A DNA stretch of 17,081 nt. It comes from JBMYXZ01 sp049608925 (lineage in GTDB: Bacteria; Pseudomonadota; Alphaproteobacteria; JAGOMX01). The notes beneath the pieces were generated by a model. It saw only the letters and a list, made by a program, of their open reading frames with translations. It was not told where the DNA came from and made no database searches. Position 1 is the stretch's first letter, and each line of letters starts with the position of its first letter. The position numbers and the translations under genes are program-made. Positions 5,881 to 13,993 of this stretch are shown here, piece after piece. The stretch spans positions 1 through 17,081 of the forward strand of contig JBMYXZ010000019.1 in NCBI GenBank assembly GCA_049608925.1, read 5' to 3'.

Positions 5881-8864
5881 CGATACCCGAGTTTTGTATA
5901 AAAAGGCCGGTATTCACCACAGTTTTGAACGTGATGATTATCGTCGTGGGGATTATTTCGTATTTGGATCTGCCAGTACGCGAATATCCTGAAGTCTCAA
6001 TCCCAAAGCTTACGGTAAGTGCGCGCTATCCAAATGCCAGTGCCGAGCTGGTCGAGTCGGAAGTGACCTATGTGCTTGAGGACATATTGGCGGCAGTAGA
6101 GGGGCTTGATCATATCAAGTCACGCTCTACCAATGGGCAGTCACGTGTTAGCTTGTCATTTAAAGAAGGCACCTCGATGGATCGAGCGATGATCCTGGTG
6201 CAGAACAGTTTGGCAACAGTCAGTGGGGTCTTGCCAAAAGATGTGCGCGAGGTCACGGTCGAGCAAAAAGGCAGCGGCGATGAAGCTTTCTTTTATATCA
6301 GCTTGCAGAGTGGCTATCATTCAGTGGCCGAGCTGACGCACATAAGCAAACGCTTTATCGTGAACTCTTTAAAGAGTATTCCCGGCGTAGCGTCTGTGCG
6401 AGAAATGGGTGCGCCGTACCGTATGGAGATTCTGCTAGACCCATTGCGTATGCGTGCTAATGATATTGTGGTCAGCGAAGTCCTGAAAGCGCTAGAGGAC
6501 TATGACAAATCCTTCCCGTCCGGAAAGGATGAAGATGATATTCCCATCATCCTGTCAAATGACTTTGAAACGGTTGAGGACTTTGAGGATTTGGTGATCT
6601 CGCGCCGTGGCAACGGCGTTGTGATGCTGTCTGACGTTGCTGATATCAAGCTGTCGAGTGAAGATTACATGCGGGTGCGCTATAACGGTAAGCCTGCGAT
6701 GATGATGGGCGTGATGAAATCAAGCGAGGGTAACCCCTTGCTGATTGGTGATGAAATCCGCGAAATGCTGCCCCAGATTCAGGCTCAGCTGCCTGATGGG
6801 GTTATAATGGCTGCTGAATATGATAAGAGCAAGTTCATTAAGGCTTCGTTGAAGAACGTGAAGTCATCTATATTTGAAGCCGTATTCTGCGTGATCTTGA
6901 TTATTTTCTTCTTCCTGCGAAGCTATCGCGCAACGATTATTCCGCTGATGACAATACCCGTGTCATTGATTGGAGCCTTCAGCTTAATGTCTGCTTTGGG
7001 GTATTCGATTAACACGATTACGTTGCTGGCGATGGTCTTGGCGATTGGACTGGTGGTTGATGATGCTATTGTGGTGTTGGAAAACATTCACCGATATATC
7101 GAAGAAGGCATGAAACCCTTGCAGGCTGCCATTAAAGGAAGTCGCGAGATCGTCTTCGCCGTTATTGCGATGACACTGACATTAGCCAGTGTTTATGCTC
7201 CGATCATGTTTGTCGGCGGGGTGACTGGTCAGCTGTTTATCGAGTTTGCATTAACATTGGTGGCAGCCGTGCTGGTGTCTGGTATTTGCGCTTTAACCCT
7301 GTCTCCGTTGATGTGCAGTCGCGTGCTGAAAGCGCACAAAAAGGGTGAAAAGCAGCCATTAGAATTCATAGAAAAGTGGCTGCAAGGATTGCAATCGGGC
7401 TACCGTAAAATTCTTCCAGTAATTTTCGCCCGTAGCAAGATGGTAGTTGCAGGCTGTATCGCCGTAGTTGTGATGTCTGGAGCGTTGATCATGGTGATTC
7501 CAAGTGAACTGTCGCCACCAGAAGATCGAGGCATTGTCGGGATATATTACCCGCCCATGCCCGGTGTGTCTCGCGATACCATGGAAGACTATGTTAAATA
7601 TGGTCAGGACTTGGTGCAGAAAATTCCCGAATTGCAGACAATGCTGATGTTCATTGGCGACTGGGGTGGCCAGTCCGTGGCGATTCTGGATGAATGGGGG
7701 GACCGCTCGCGATCTGCTGATGAGATCAAAAATGCCCTGATGGGCGAGGCTATGATGATTCCTACTGCCGAGGCTTATGCGTGGTCCTGGGACTCTAATC
7801 TGCCTGGAATTGGTGAATCAAGTGGCCCGAAAGACTTGGAGATGGTGGTGCGTACCACCGGCAGCTATGAAGAGCTGTTTGAAACGCTAGAGCAAGTCAA
7901 GAATTCTTTGCGGGATTCGGGTCATTTTGAGGATGTATATTCAGACTTATTGCTAAATTTCCCGTCCTATAACGTTGATATCAAGGAAAAGCAAGTTGCC
8001 GTTTTAGACATAAAGCGCGAGGATATCGCCAAAGGTTTGGAAGTGTTCTATGGCGGTAAACGCCCCATGCGCTTTCAAAAAGATGCGATTCGTTACGATG
8101 TCTTTATGAAGGCAAAAGAAGATCCAAATCATTTTGCCGAAGTTTATGTGAAGTCTCAAAAGGATAAACATCAGGTGTCCTTAGCGACTCTGGCGAATAT
8201 TGAGCCGTCGACGCAGCCTAATAACCTACAGCATTTCAACCAGATGCGATCTGCTGCCTTGGGGATAAGCTTAAAGGAAGGTATGAAGATTGAACAGGCG
8301 ATTGAGCTGGCGCAACCTATCGTAGAAGCCGCCCTGCCGGATAACATGCTGTATGAATACAAAGGAATTGCAAAGCAGTATAAAGAATCTGCCAATAAGC
8401 TGGTCTTTATTTTTGGCTTAGCCTTGGTGTTCATTTTTGCAATTTTGGCTGTACAGTTTGAAAGCTTTCTGGATCCTCTGTTGATCATGGTGACAGTACC
8501 GCTGGCTTGTGGAGGCGGGTTGTTGCTGCTCTGGTTGGTTGGTGGCAGTTTGAATATCTTCTCGCAGATTGGGTTGGTAACACTTGTGGGCTTGATTACC
8601 AAGCATGGTATTTTGATGGTGGAGTTTGCTAACCAAAAGCTGCGCGAAGGTATGGATGCTAGTAAAGCAATGCTCGAAGCGGCGTCCCTAAGGCTGCGTC
8701 CTATATTGATGACCACCGGGGCGATGTCTGTTGGCTGTTTGCCATTGTTGTTGGCATCGGGCGCCGGTCATGAAGCCAGAGCCTCAATGGGGGCCGTGAT
8801 TTTTGGCGGGCTGATTCTGGGGACGATCCTGACCCTGTTTGTGATGCCGTCTATCTATACGGTG
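5877..8864 (+). CDS. RND efflux pump permease (AcrB/HAE1 type), 3' end lost in gap
   Basis: About 996 residues are readable before the run of Ns. This is a proton-driven RND transporter of the hydrophobe/amphiphile class. It begins 'MTIPEFCIKRPVFTTVLNVM', the usual first membrane helix. The TM4 motif 'AIGLVVDDAIVVLENIHRYI' carries the paired aspartates (Asp395, Asp396) of the proton relay, and 'VGLITKHGILMVEFAN' provides the matching lysine (Lys909) in TM10. Two large periplasmic loops follow TM1 and TM7. The readable part ends in 'LFVMPSIYTV', where family members normally finish the last helix and stop 10-30 residues later. Reading through the 10 Ns to the TGA at 8928-8930 is not justified, since the true gap length is unknown. 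It is coupled to the adaptor gene upstream; substrates are unknown. Confidence 0.93.
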
Positions 8865-8874
8865 NNNNNNNNNN
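8865..8874. other. Assembly gap (10 Ns)
   Basis: Ten consecutive undetermined bases interrupt the last codons of the RND pump. Ten Ns may be a placeholder for an unknown length, so the order and distance between the efflux operon and the accessory genes to the right are less certain than elsewhere in the window. Confidence 0.99.
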
Positions 8875-8960
8875 GGTTGGGAAGTAGATTAATTCAGGGT
8901 TTTCTACGGAAAAGTTCTTTTGCTTGCTGAACCCTATTACAGCCACCATATATACTATAG

Positions 8961-8977
8961 CGCATACCAGGTATGCG
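8961..8977. promoter_or_regulatory. Perfect 17-base palindrome, likely operator
   Basis: CGCATACC-A-GGTATGCG is an exact 8+8 inverted repeat with one central base, five bases after a TATACT box (8951-8956) and 11 bases before the TTGACG box at 8988. It is the size and symmetry of a dimeric repressor or activator site and lies upstream of the 1210-residue secreted protein. The regulator is unknown. Confidence 0.45.
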
Positions 8978-8987
8978 AATTATGTAT

Positions 8988-9016
8988 TTGACGGTGCTGC
9001 AGAAGGCTGTTAGAAA
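8988..9016 (+). promoter_or_regulatory. Candidate promoter for the large secreted protein
   Basis: TTGACG (8988-8993), five of six to the -35 consensus, is followed after 17 bases by TAGAAA (9011-9016), four of six to the -10 consensus. The start codon at 9071 would follow an AT-rich leader of roughly 45-50 bases. A palindrome sits just upstream. By-eye prediction. Confidence 0.35.
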
Positions 9017-9070
9017 CAATTGATTATTTTTATTTTTGCTTATTAAAAAAATAGTACGAAAGAGAGTAAT

Positions 9071-12000
9071 ATGTACGGTAGTAAGAATAGTATTGCAGCT
9101 ATTGCAGTTGCGTCTTTATATGCAGGATCGGCTCTGGCTGGGGACAACACAGGTATTTCGGGTGTCAGCGAAAAAGACTTGCTGAGCTTGCAACAGTCTT
9201 TGCTTGAATATTTCATGGGTGAAAACCGTCCTGGCAAGGATGTACCACAGGATCAATCCAACAGTCAGTCAAAAGATCCCATCTCTGCGGCTTTTGCCTC
9301 TATTGGTAATGTCTTTTCACCTCTTGTTTTGCAGGGTAGTTTTTCTGCAAAAGCGCCGACTGGGTCTCCTTCAGGTCCAGCTTCTGGCAGCTCGCCGCAG
9401 GGTATTATCAATATATCTGACAAACAGCAATCTTTTCCACAGGTTACATCCAGAAGCTCTTCATCAGGTCAAACCGTTGCAACAAATAACACTGCTGGTT
9501 TTCGCCCAGTTGTGGTTGATCTTGATGTTGTACAAGCTGCTCAGACAGCTGCACCTGTTCAAAAGCTACGTCAACCACGGAATGCTTCACAGAACCTGAA
9601 AAGTGATACATCGTCTACATCAAATCACGTAAAGGCACCCAAAGCTCATTCAAACTCTCAGGATGACCAGGGTGCACGTAAAGTGCAAGCGCGAGTTGGC
9701 GCTGGTACTAGCTCTTCTAAATCCGGCGCTACAATGACCACTCAGACAACATCAACAACACAATCAACTTCACGTCCAATCGATAGATTGCGTCAGTTTT
9801 TTGAGAACCTAGCGTCTAATGAACCAGCGCAAAGGCGTGATAATGCTGTTGCAAACCTGCAAGATCATGTTCTCAATCAACTAGAGGCAGAGGGTGAATT
9901 TGCTGCACCTCCAATGCCAAACGGAATAGCGCCTCCACCACCACCTCCGCCGCCACCTTTAAATTGGGCGCCAGCACAACAGAATGGCAATCGTGGTTGG
10001 AATGGCAGACGCAGAAGATACCAAGAAGTTCAGCAGAATGCTCCAGCAGAAGAGCGACAGTTTAAAAAAGTCTTAGTGGAAGCACTTGCAGAGAGTCAAC
10101 GCCAACGTGCTGAAAAAAGGCTCTTAACTGCGGGAGCTGACAATAATGTTGGCGGTCAAATTGATATCCTGCAGATTGAAAATCTTGAAGCAGCTGAATT
10201 TAACAGGCTACTGCAAGAAGGGGCGTTAGCCCACCTTGATCCAAAAGAGGTGGAAGCTGAGGAAAGAAGAAGGCGTTTTAGGCCTGCGCCTCCCGCACCG
10301 GATGCAAGAGCCAGAAATAACGACCAGGTTGTCCGTGGTGGAGCGGCAAACCAGCATGATGGACATATGGACCAAGAAGTCCAGCGCAGACGTGAGGCAT
10401 TTTTGGAGAGATTGAGAAACCGTCCAGCAGATGGGCCAGTTAACCTTCTTGATGCAATCAGAGCCGGCAGAGCTTTGCGTAATGCGGGCGATCAGGCTGC
10501 TGATGGAGCTGTTGCTGTGGGTGGAGACGATGGGCCGCTGGACCTTATAGGTCAAGTCAGACAGGTACAACGTCGTAAAGCAGGTAATGCGCCTGTTGAT
10601 GTTAATGCACTTGTACAGCAGCACCAACTTGAACGTGCGCAGCGTAATGCTCCCCGGGCCGGCAATGCATTGGGTGCAGGTTTGAATGGAAACGGTGGAA
10701 ATAGAGATCAAGTTTTGGTTCTTGATGGAAACCCGATTACAGAGATACCATTACAAGATCTTCAAAATGCTATTGCAACAGGCATATATAATGGCCAAGG
10801 ATTAAACCAGCTAAAACGTGCAAGAATCCAGGCTGAGATTGAACAGCGTGGCCAGAGGGAGGCAAGAAGACAAGTCGAGATGCGTGTGGAACGTGTTGGC
10901 GCTATAGTTAATGGTCTTGCTGCTCAAGAAAATGCTAATGCGGGGAATGTCCTTAACGATGATGCTCAGCGAGAACAGCGAGAACGAGAACGCTTGCAAC
11001 GAGAAGAAGAAGAACAGCAAAGAATATTGGAGGAGCAAGCGAGGAGGGAGCGTGGTCGTCAGTATCGCATGCAACAGCAGCGCCTTGCTCGACAACCAGC
11101 TGCCGCCAGAGATGATGCGGCAATAAATGCTGGTGATGGTGACAATCCAGCAGGACAGCCACAGCCGGCTAATATTGTGATTAACCCAGAACTTCAAATG
11201 CAAGCTGAAGAAGGTGATCAGCACGCTCAGTTGGAGATTGCTGCGCAGAGATTTGCCAATGCCTTTGTCAACCAACAAAGGGATGATCTTGCAGGAAGCC
11301 ACGAGTTTAATATTGCTGGTGTGAATATTTCTGTACCCGAGCAAGACGACGAAGAAAAGTTTATAGAAGCTTTTGAGGAAAATTTCGATCGCAACACGAT
11401 TGAAAACTTACGAGAGTTTCTTAAGAAGGGCGGTGCTGCAGACGAAGAACTCATCGATTGGGATGCGAATGGTCCTAACCTAGATATACTGTATCCAGAT
11501 GTCCAGAAAACTATTGATGGTGTAACATTTACAGTAAAGCGCGATGGATACAAACGCGCCAGATTTGACGATGATTTTGACTATTTTTGTCAGCTAAACG
11601 ACACAAGAACTCTCAAAGAAAACCTTAGAGAGTTTATTAAAGAAGGTGGACGAGCATGTGAAAGCATGATTGCTGTTGCCATAGACCAAGAGAACCAGGC
11701 ATTACTTGCACCCCGTGCAGTAGGACGGCTGAATGCAGGGCTAGTTGGTCTGCTTGAGCGGGCATTTGGTAATAATCCCGATGCTCAGAATAATGATGAT
11801 ATTGACGGTGATGCACAACCAGTGCCGGGTAGAAATATCGCAGCTAGAGTTGCTAATGCTAATGGCCAGAATCCTTTAGCACAGATTCAGGCATTGCGAC
11901 AAGATCATGATCAAGGTCAGCCAGCGCCTCATATAAATCAAGGCGCTGCTCCTCCTCCGCCACCACCACCTCCTCCTCCTTTGAACGGTGGTGATAACGT

Positions 12001-12703
12001 GGGCGCTCCTCCTCCGCCACCACCACCACCACCTCCTGTGAATGATGGTGATGACCAGGGGCAGCCTGCTGTAAATGCAGGAAGAGGCAACCCTGACGAG
12101 CATCTGCAAGAGGTGCGTGGTCATGTGCGAAATGCACTGGTTGCCCGAAGAAATAACATGGGCCAAGCTCAAACGTTAATTAATGGCTTTGAAGTTCGCT
12201 TTGAATCTGAGGAAGACCGTGAAGAATTTGAAGACCGCTTTGCGGAATTTTGTGAGCAACATGTTGGGGATAAACGTGAGAACCTATTAAATTTAAAGCT
12301 CTTCCAAGAACAAGGCAAGCATAATGGTTATGAACCTGAGGACTTTAATGATGAACGTGAAGAGGTTGCAGAAATTAAATGGTACCTGAACGCACGTTTA
12401 CTTGATGAAGCTATAGCAAATCATTCATTAATGATTGATGGCAAGAGAGTACTATTTAATTCTCGTGAGAGGAAAACGGACTTTCAAAATCAGTGGGGCA
12501 CATATATACGCGCTAACAATCAACCAGGTAATCGCGCGTATAATCAAGCCAACTTCGCAGCCTTTGTTGCTCAAGCTGCTGGATTAGATTTGAATGGTAT
12601 AGATATACCAGAGGATTTTGTTCTTGCTATCCAACATCGACGTAATCCCCCAGCTGTTCGTCGGAATGCTAGACCAGTAGATCCAGCAGACGACAACCAA
12701 TAA
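9071..12703 (+). CDS. Large secreted polyproline/WH2-like protein with four internal repeat domains
   Basis: The 1210-residue product has a Sec signal peptide (1-23, core 'IAAIAVASLYAGSALA', cleavage ALA|GD). A short helix (32-53) is shared with the acidic protein at 13994, then a Ser/Thr/Gln-rich linker (about 55-235). Nine prolines (288-296) precede a charged region. Residues 456-474 contain 'LLDAIRAGRALR', matching the WH2 actin-binding pattern LLxxIxxGxxL[KR]; a weaker second copy is at about 489-503. An Arg/Glu/Gln-rich coiled coil spans about 580-675. Four copies of a repeat of about 55 residues lie at 743-795, 811-867, 1034-1091 and 1117-1177, the middle two separated by two ten-proline tracts (961-970, 980-989). 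No membrane anchor or barrel is seen. Polyproline plus WH2 is the layout of actin-binding effectors; that role is inferred, and the export route past the periplasm is unknown. GAGAG precedes the ATG. Confidence 0.9.
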   Translation: MYGSKNSIAAIAVASLYAGSALAGDNTGISGVSEKDLLSLQQSLLEYFMGENRPGKDVPQDQSNSQSKDPISAAFASIGNVFSPLVLQGSFSAKAPTGSPSGPASGSSPQGIINISDKQQSFPQVTSRSSSSGQTVATNNTAGFRPVVVDLDVVQAAQTAAPVQKLRQPRNASQNLKSDTSSTSNHVKAPKAHSNSQDDQGARKVQARVGAGTSSSKSGATMTTQTTSTTQSTSRPIDRLRQFFENLASNEPAQRRDNAVANLQDHVLNQLEAEGEFAAPPMPNGIAPPPPPPPPPLNWAPAQQNGNRGWNGRRRRYQEVQQNAPAEERQFKKVLVEALAESQRQRAEKRLLTAGADNNVGGQIDILQIENLEAAEFNRLLQEGALAHLDPKEVEAEERRRRFRPAPPAPDARARNNDQVVRGGAANQHDGHMDQEVQRRREAFLERLRNRPADGPVNLLDAIRAGRALRNAGDQAADGAVAVGGDDGPLDLIGQVRQVQRRKAGNAPVDVNALVQQHQLERAQRNAPRAGNALGAGLNGNGGNRDQVLVLDGNPITEIPLQDLQNAIATGIYNGQGLNQLKRARIQAEIEQRGQREARRQVEMRVERVGAIVNGLAAQENANAGNVLNDDAQREQRERERLQREEEEQQRILEEQARRERGRQYRMQQQRLARQPAAARDDAAINAGDGDNPAGQPQPANIVINPELQMQAEEGDQHAQLEIAAQRFANAFVNQQRDDLAGSHEFNIAGVNISVPEQDDEEKFIEAFEENFDRNTIENLREFLKKGGAADEELIDWDANGPNLDILYPDVQKTIDGVTFTVKRDGYKRARFDDDFDYFCQLNDTRTLKENLREFIKEGGRACESMIAVAIDQENQALLAPRAVGRLNAGLVGLLERAFGNNPDAQNNDDIDGDAQPVPGRNIAARVANANGQNPLAQIQALRQDHDQGQPAPHINQGAAPPPPPPPPPPLNGGDNVGAPPPPPPPPPPVNDGDDQGQPAVNAGRGNPDEHLQEVRGHVRNALVARRNNMGQAQTLINGFEVRFESEEDREEFEDRFAEFCEQHVGDKRENLLNLKLFQEQGKHNGYEPEDFNDEREEVAEIKWYLNARLLDEAIANHSLMIDGKRVLFNSRERKTDFQNQWGTYIRANNQPGNRAYNQANFAAFVAQAAGLDLNGIDIPEDFVLAIQHRRNPPAVRRNARPVDPADDNQ
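11942..12057 (+). repeat. Tandem duplication encoding two ten-proline tracts
   Basis: Two adjacent units of roughly 57 bases, each beginning GGCGCT and running through CTCCTCCGCCACCACCACC to an Asn/Gly/Asp-coding tail, encode 'GAA' or 'GA' + ten prolines + 'LNGGDN' or 'VNDGDD'. The two units are nearly identical at DNA level, indicating a recent duplication. Mixed CCT/CCA/CCG codons are used in the tracts. Confidence 0.7.
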
Positions 12704-12712
12704 CCACACCTT

Positions 12713-12744
12713 AAGCCCCCATCCATCCGGACGGGGGCTTTTTT
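12713..12744 (+). terminator. Rho-independent terminator
   Basis: AAGCCCCCATCC pairs with GGACGGGGGCTT around an ATCC loop, one A-C mismatch in 12 pairs, followed directly by a run of six Ts. It lies 10 bases after the stop of the large secreted protein and separates it from the sheath-like gene. Confidence 0.93.
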
Positions 12745-12835
12745 AATTTTTCCCTTCTGTCACAACATTCGTTTACGACTTCTTAATAATTAGTGTGCTT
12801 AAACATACTTAGGGAGTCTATAAACTTGGCAAAAA

Positions 12836-13369
12836 ATGCTCGAATGTTCGTTGCATAATCCAGAATCATTCAAGTTTCAGCCTGAACGTATGATCTATGA
12901 CACGGTCGTAGGTGGGCGAACACTCAAACGTGCTTTGCCGGTTGTCATTGGAATTTTGACTGATATACCCGAATTGCCGGAACAAAATGAATTTACTCAT
13001 GTTGAGGATGCTCCACATCCATCTCTGGATAAATATCTTCAAGGTATTGAGTTAGGCCCCGATATGCAGGTCAAATATATGAATGTCTCACCCGGGCATT
13101 TGGATACAGCGGATATGCAGCGCCATTTGTATGACATTATCCATGAGGAGTTAATGTTGTTTGGTGGAATGCCGTATTCGTGCATAATTGCTGACTATAA
13201 AGCTTTGCCTAAATCTTTGATTGACGATCTTACAAACATTACGTCTTCAGCTTATGCACCACTGATTATAAATTTCGAGCCTAATTCTTTGACCGCTATG
13301 ACCGAGGAAATTGCTGCAGCGCGTGAGGTGCAGCGCCTACAAGTTATGCAGCGTGATTGCTATCATTAA
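12836..13369 (+). CDS. TssB-TssC-like chimeric sheath protein (type VI secretion related)
   Basis: This 177-residue protein reads as parts of two type VI sheath subunits joined in one chain. Residues about 16-75 match the N-terminal sheet of TssB/VipA: 'MIYDTVVGGRTLKRALPVVI' followed by 'GILTDIPELPE', against the family's YDVE...LPFVxGVxADLxGxPxEP. Residues about 78-152 match the core of TssC/VipB: 'VKYMNVSPGHL', then 'LYDIIHEELMLFGGMPYSCI' with 'ADY', and 'SAYAPLIINFEPNSL', against LYEEEY..FGGEPYG...GDY and AAHAPFI...SP. The TssC N-terminal helices and C-terminal domain are missing, as is the TssB helical tail. No signal peptide, no other type VI genes in the window. The ATG has no ribosome binding site at normal distance (see findings). 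It overlaps the convergent kinase gene by 26 bases. It may be a degenerate remnant or a real mini-sheath. Confidence 0.78.
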   Translation: MLECSLHNPESFKFQPERMIYDTVVGGRTLKRALPVVIGILTDIPELPEQNEFTHVEDAPHPSLDKYLQGIELGPDMQVKYMNVSPGHLDTADMQRHLYDIIHEELMLFGGMPYSCIIADYKALPKSLIDDLTNITSSAYAPLIINFEPNSLTAMTEEIAAAREVQRLQVMQRDCYH

Positions 13370-13853
13370 GAGAATCAACAAAAGCTGTTGCATCTTCCCT
13401 GCTGTTAAACCGCACTATCTGCTTACAGTCTTGGTATTGCTTGATAAATGGTTCAAGTGCTTGCAAACGCTTTTTGTAGGCCAGGATGTACTTAATCAAA
13501 GCAATATCTAATTTATTAGGGCATCCTTTGGGCAGTTCAGGGTTCTGGAAAAAGCGTCGCTTTATAACGCTCCATAGGCACCGCCAAGTTGGGATATCTA
13601 AAATAATGATGGTATCAGGATATTTAAAGCGTAGATCTGGATTGTTAATTCCCCCTTCAATGACCCATTTATCTGAAGCGGTTAAAAACCTTTCCAGTCG
13701 CTGGCGCCATTTTGGCTTGTCCGGGGGTGTCCAACCGGGTGACCAAAAGTCTAAATCCAAGTGACGCACCGGTAGGGCCAGCTTCTTGCTCAGCTTTTTT
13801 GCCAGGGTGGACTTGCCACTTCCTGAGTTCCCAATGATCATTATTTTTTGCAT
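13344..13853 (-). CDS. P-loop kinase-like protein (adenylate kinase/FlaR-like)
   Basis: A 169-residue P-loop NTPase. 'IMIIGNSGSGKSTLAKKLSK' holds the Walker A motif GNSGSGKST (about residues 8-16). It is followed by 'LPVRHLDLDFWSPGW', the acceptor-side element of the family once called DNA topology modulation protein FlaR, then 'KWVIEGGINN', 'ADTIIILDIP'-like strand ('PDTIIILDIPTWRCLW') and a basic lid 'VIKRRFFQNPE'. Members of this family are generally annotated as adenylate-kinase-like, with substrate unproven. Length is normal for the family. It runs toward the sheath-like gene and overlaps its 3' end by 26 bases. The start ATG at 13853 gives Walker A at the expected distance from the N-terminus. 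Confidence 0.88.
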   Translation of the reverse strand: MQKIMIIGNSGSGKSTLAKKLSKKLALPVRHLDLDFWSPGWTPPDKPKWRQRLERFLTASDKWVIEGGINNPDLRFKYPDTIIILDIPTWRCLWSVIKRRFFQNPELPKGCPNKLDIALIKYILAYKKRLQALEPFIKQYQDCKQIVRFNSREDATAFVDSLNDSNHAA

Positions 13854-13938
13854 GTTTGCATTATGCTTAATCGAATTGAGACGAATTTACACAAGTGGGG
13901 AATTTTTGTAAAGAGTCTCAGGTCGCGGGTTGACTTGG

Positions 13939-13955
13939 GTATTGCAGTGTAATAC
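13939..13955. promoter_or_regulatory. Inverted repeat upstream of the acidic secreted protein
   Basis: GTATT and AATAC flank a seven-base centre (GCAGTGT). A TTGACT box (13930-13935) lies directly to the left, but the nearest TAATAC is only 14 bases away, too close for a standard promoter. An imperfect direct repeat AGAGTCT(C/G)AG occurs at 13912 and 13963. This may be a regulated promoter; evidence is weak. Confidence 0.25.
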
Positions 13956-13993
13956 ACCATCGAGAGTCTGAGTGGTAAAGTAGTAAGGGTATA

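Noticed and set aside
8171..8716. Minus-strand frame of 181 residues within the RND pump
   Set aside because: It is fully inside a well-supported conserved gene and has no family features.
8875..8930. Tail 'LGSRLIQGFLRKSSFAC' as the end of the RND pump
   Set aside because: It is joined only through 10 Ns of unknown true length; the frame across the gap is arbitrary.
8973..9023. 16-codon frame upstream of the large secreted protein
   Set aside because: It overlaps the palindrome and promoter boxes and has no ribosome binding site.
10226..11553. Several minus-strand frames of 70-177 residues inside the large protein gene
   Set aside because: Long antisense frames are expected in a low-complexity gene; none has a good start site or domain.
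11859..12172. Minus-strand frames with Trp- or Val/Glu-rich runs
   Set aside because: They are antisense shadows of the polyproline codons of the large secreted protein.
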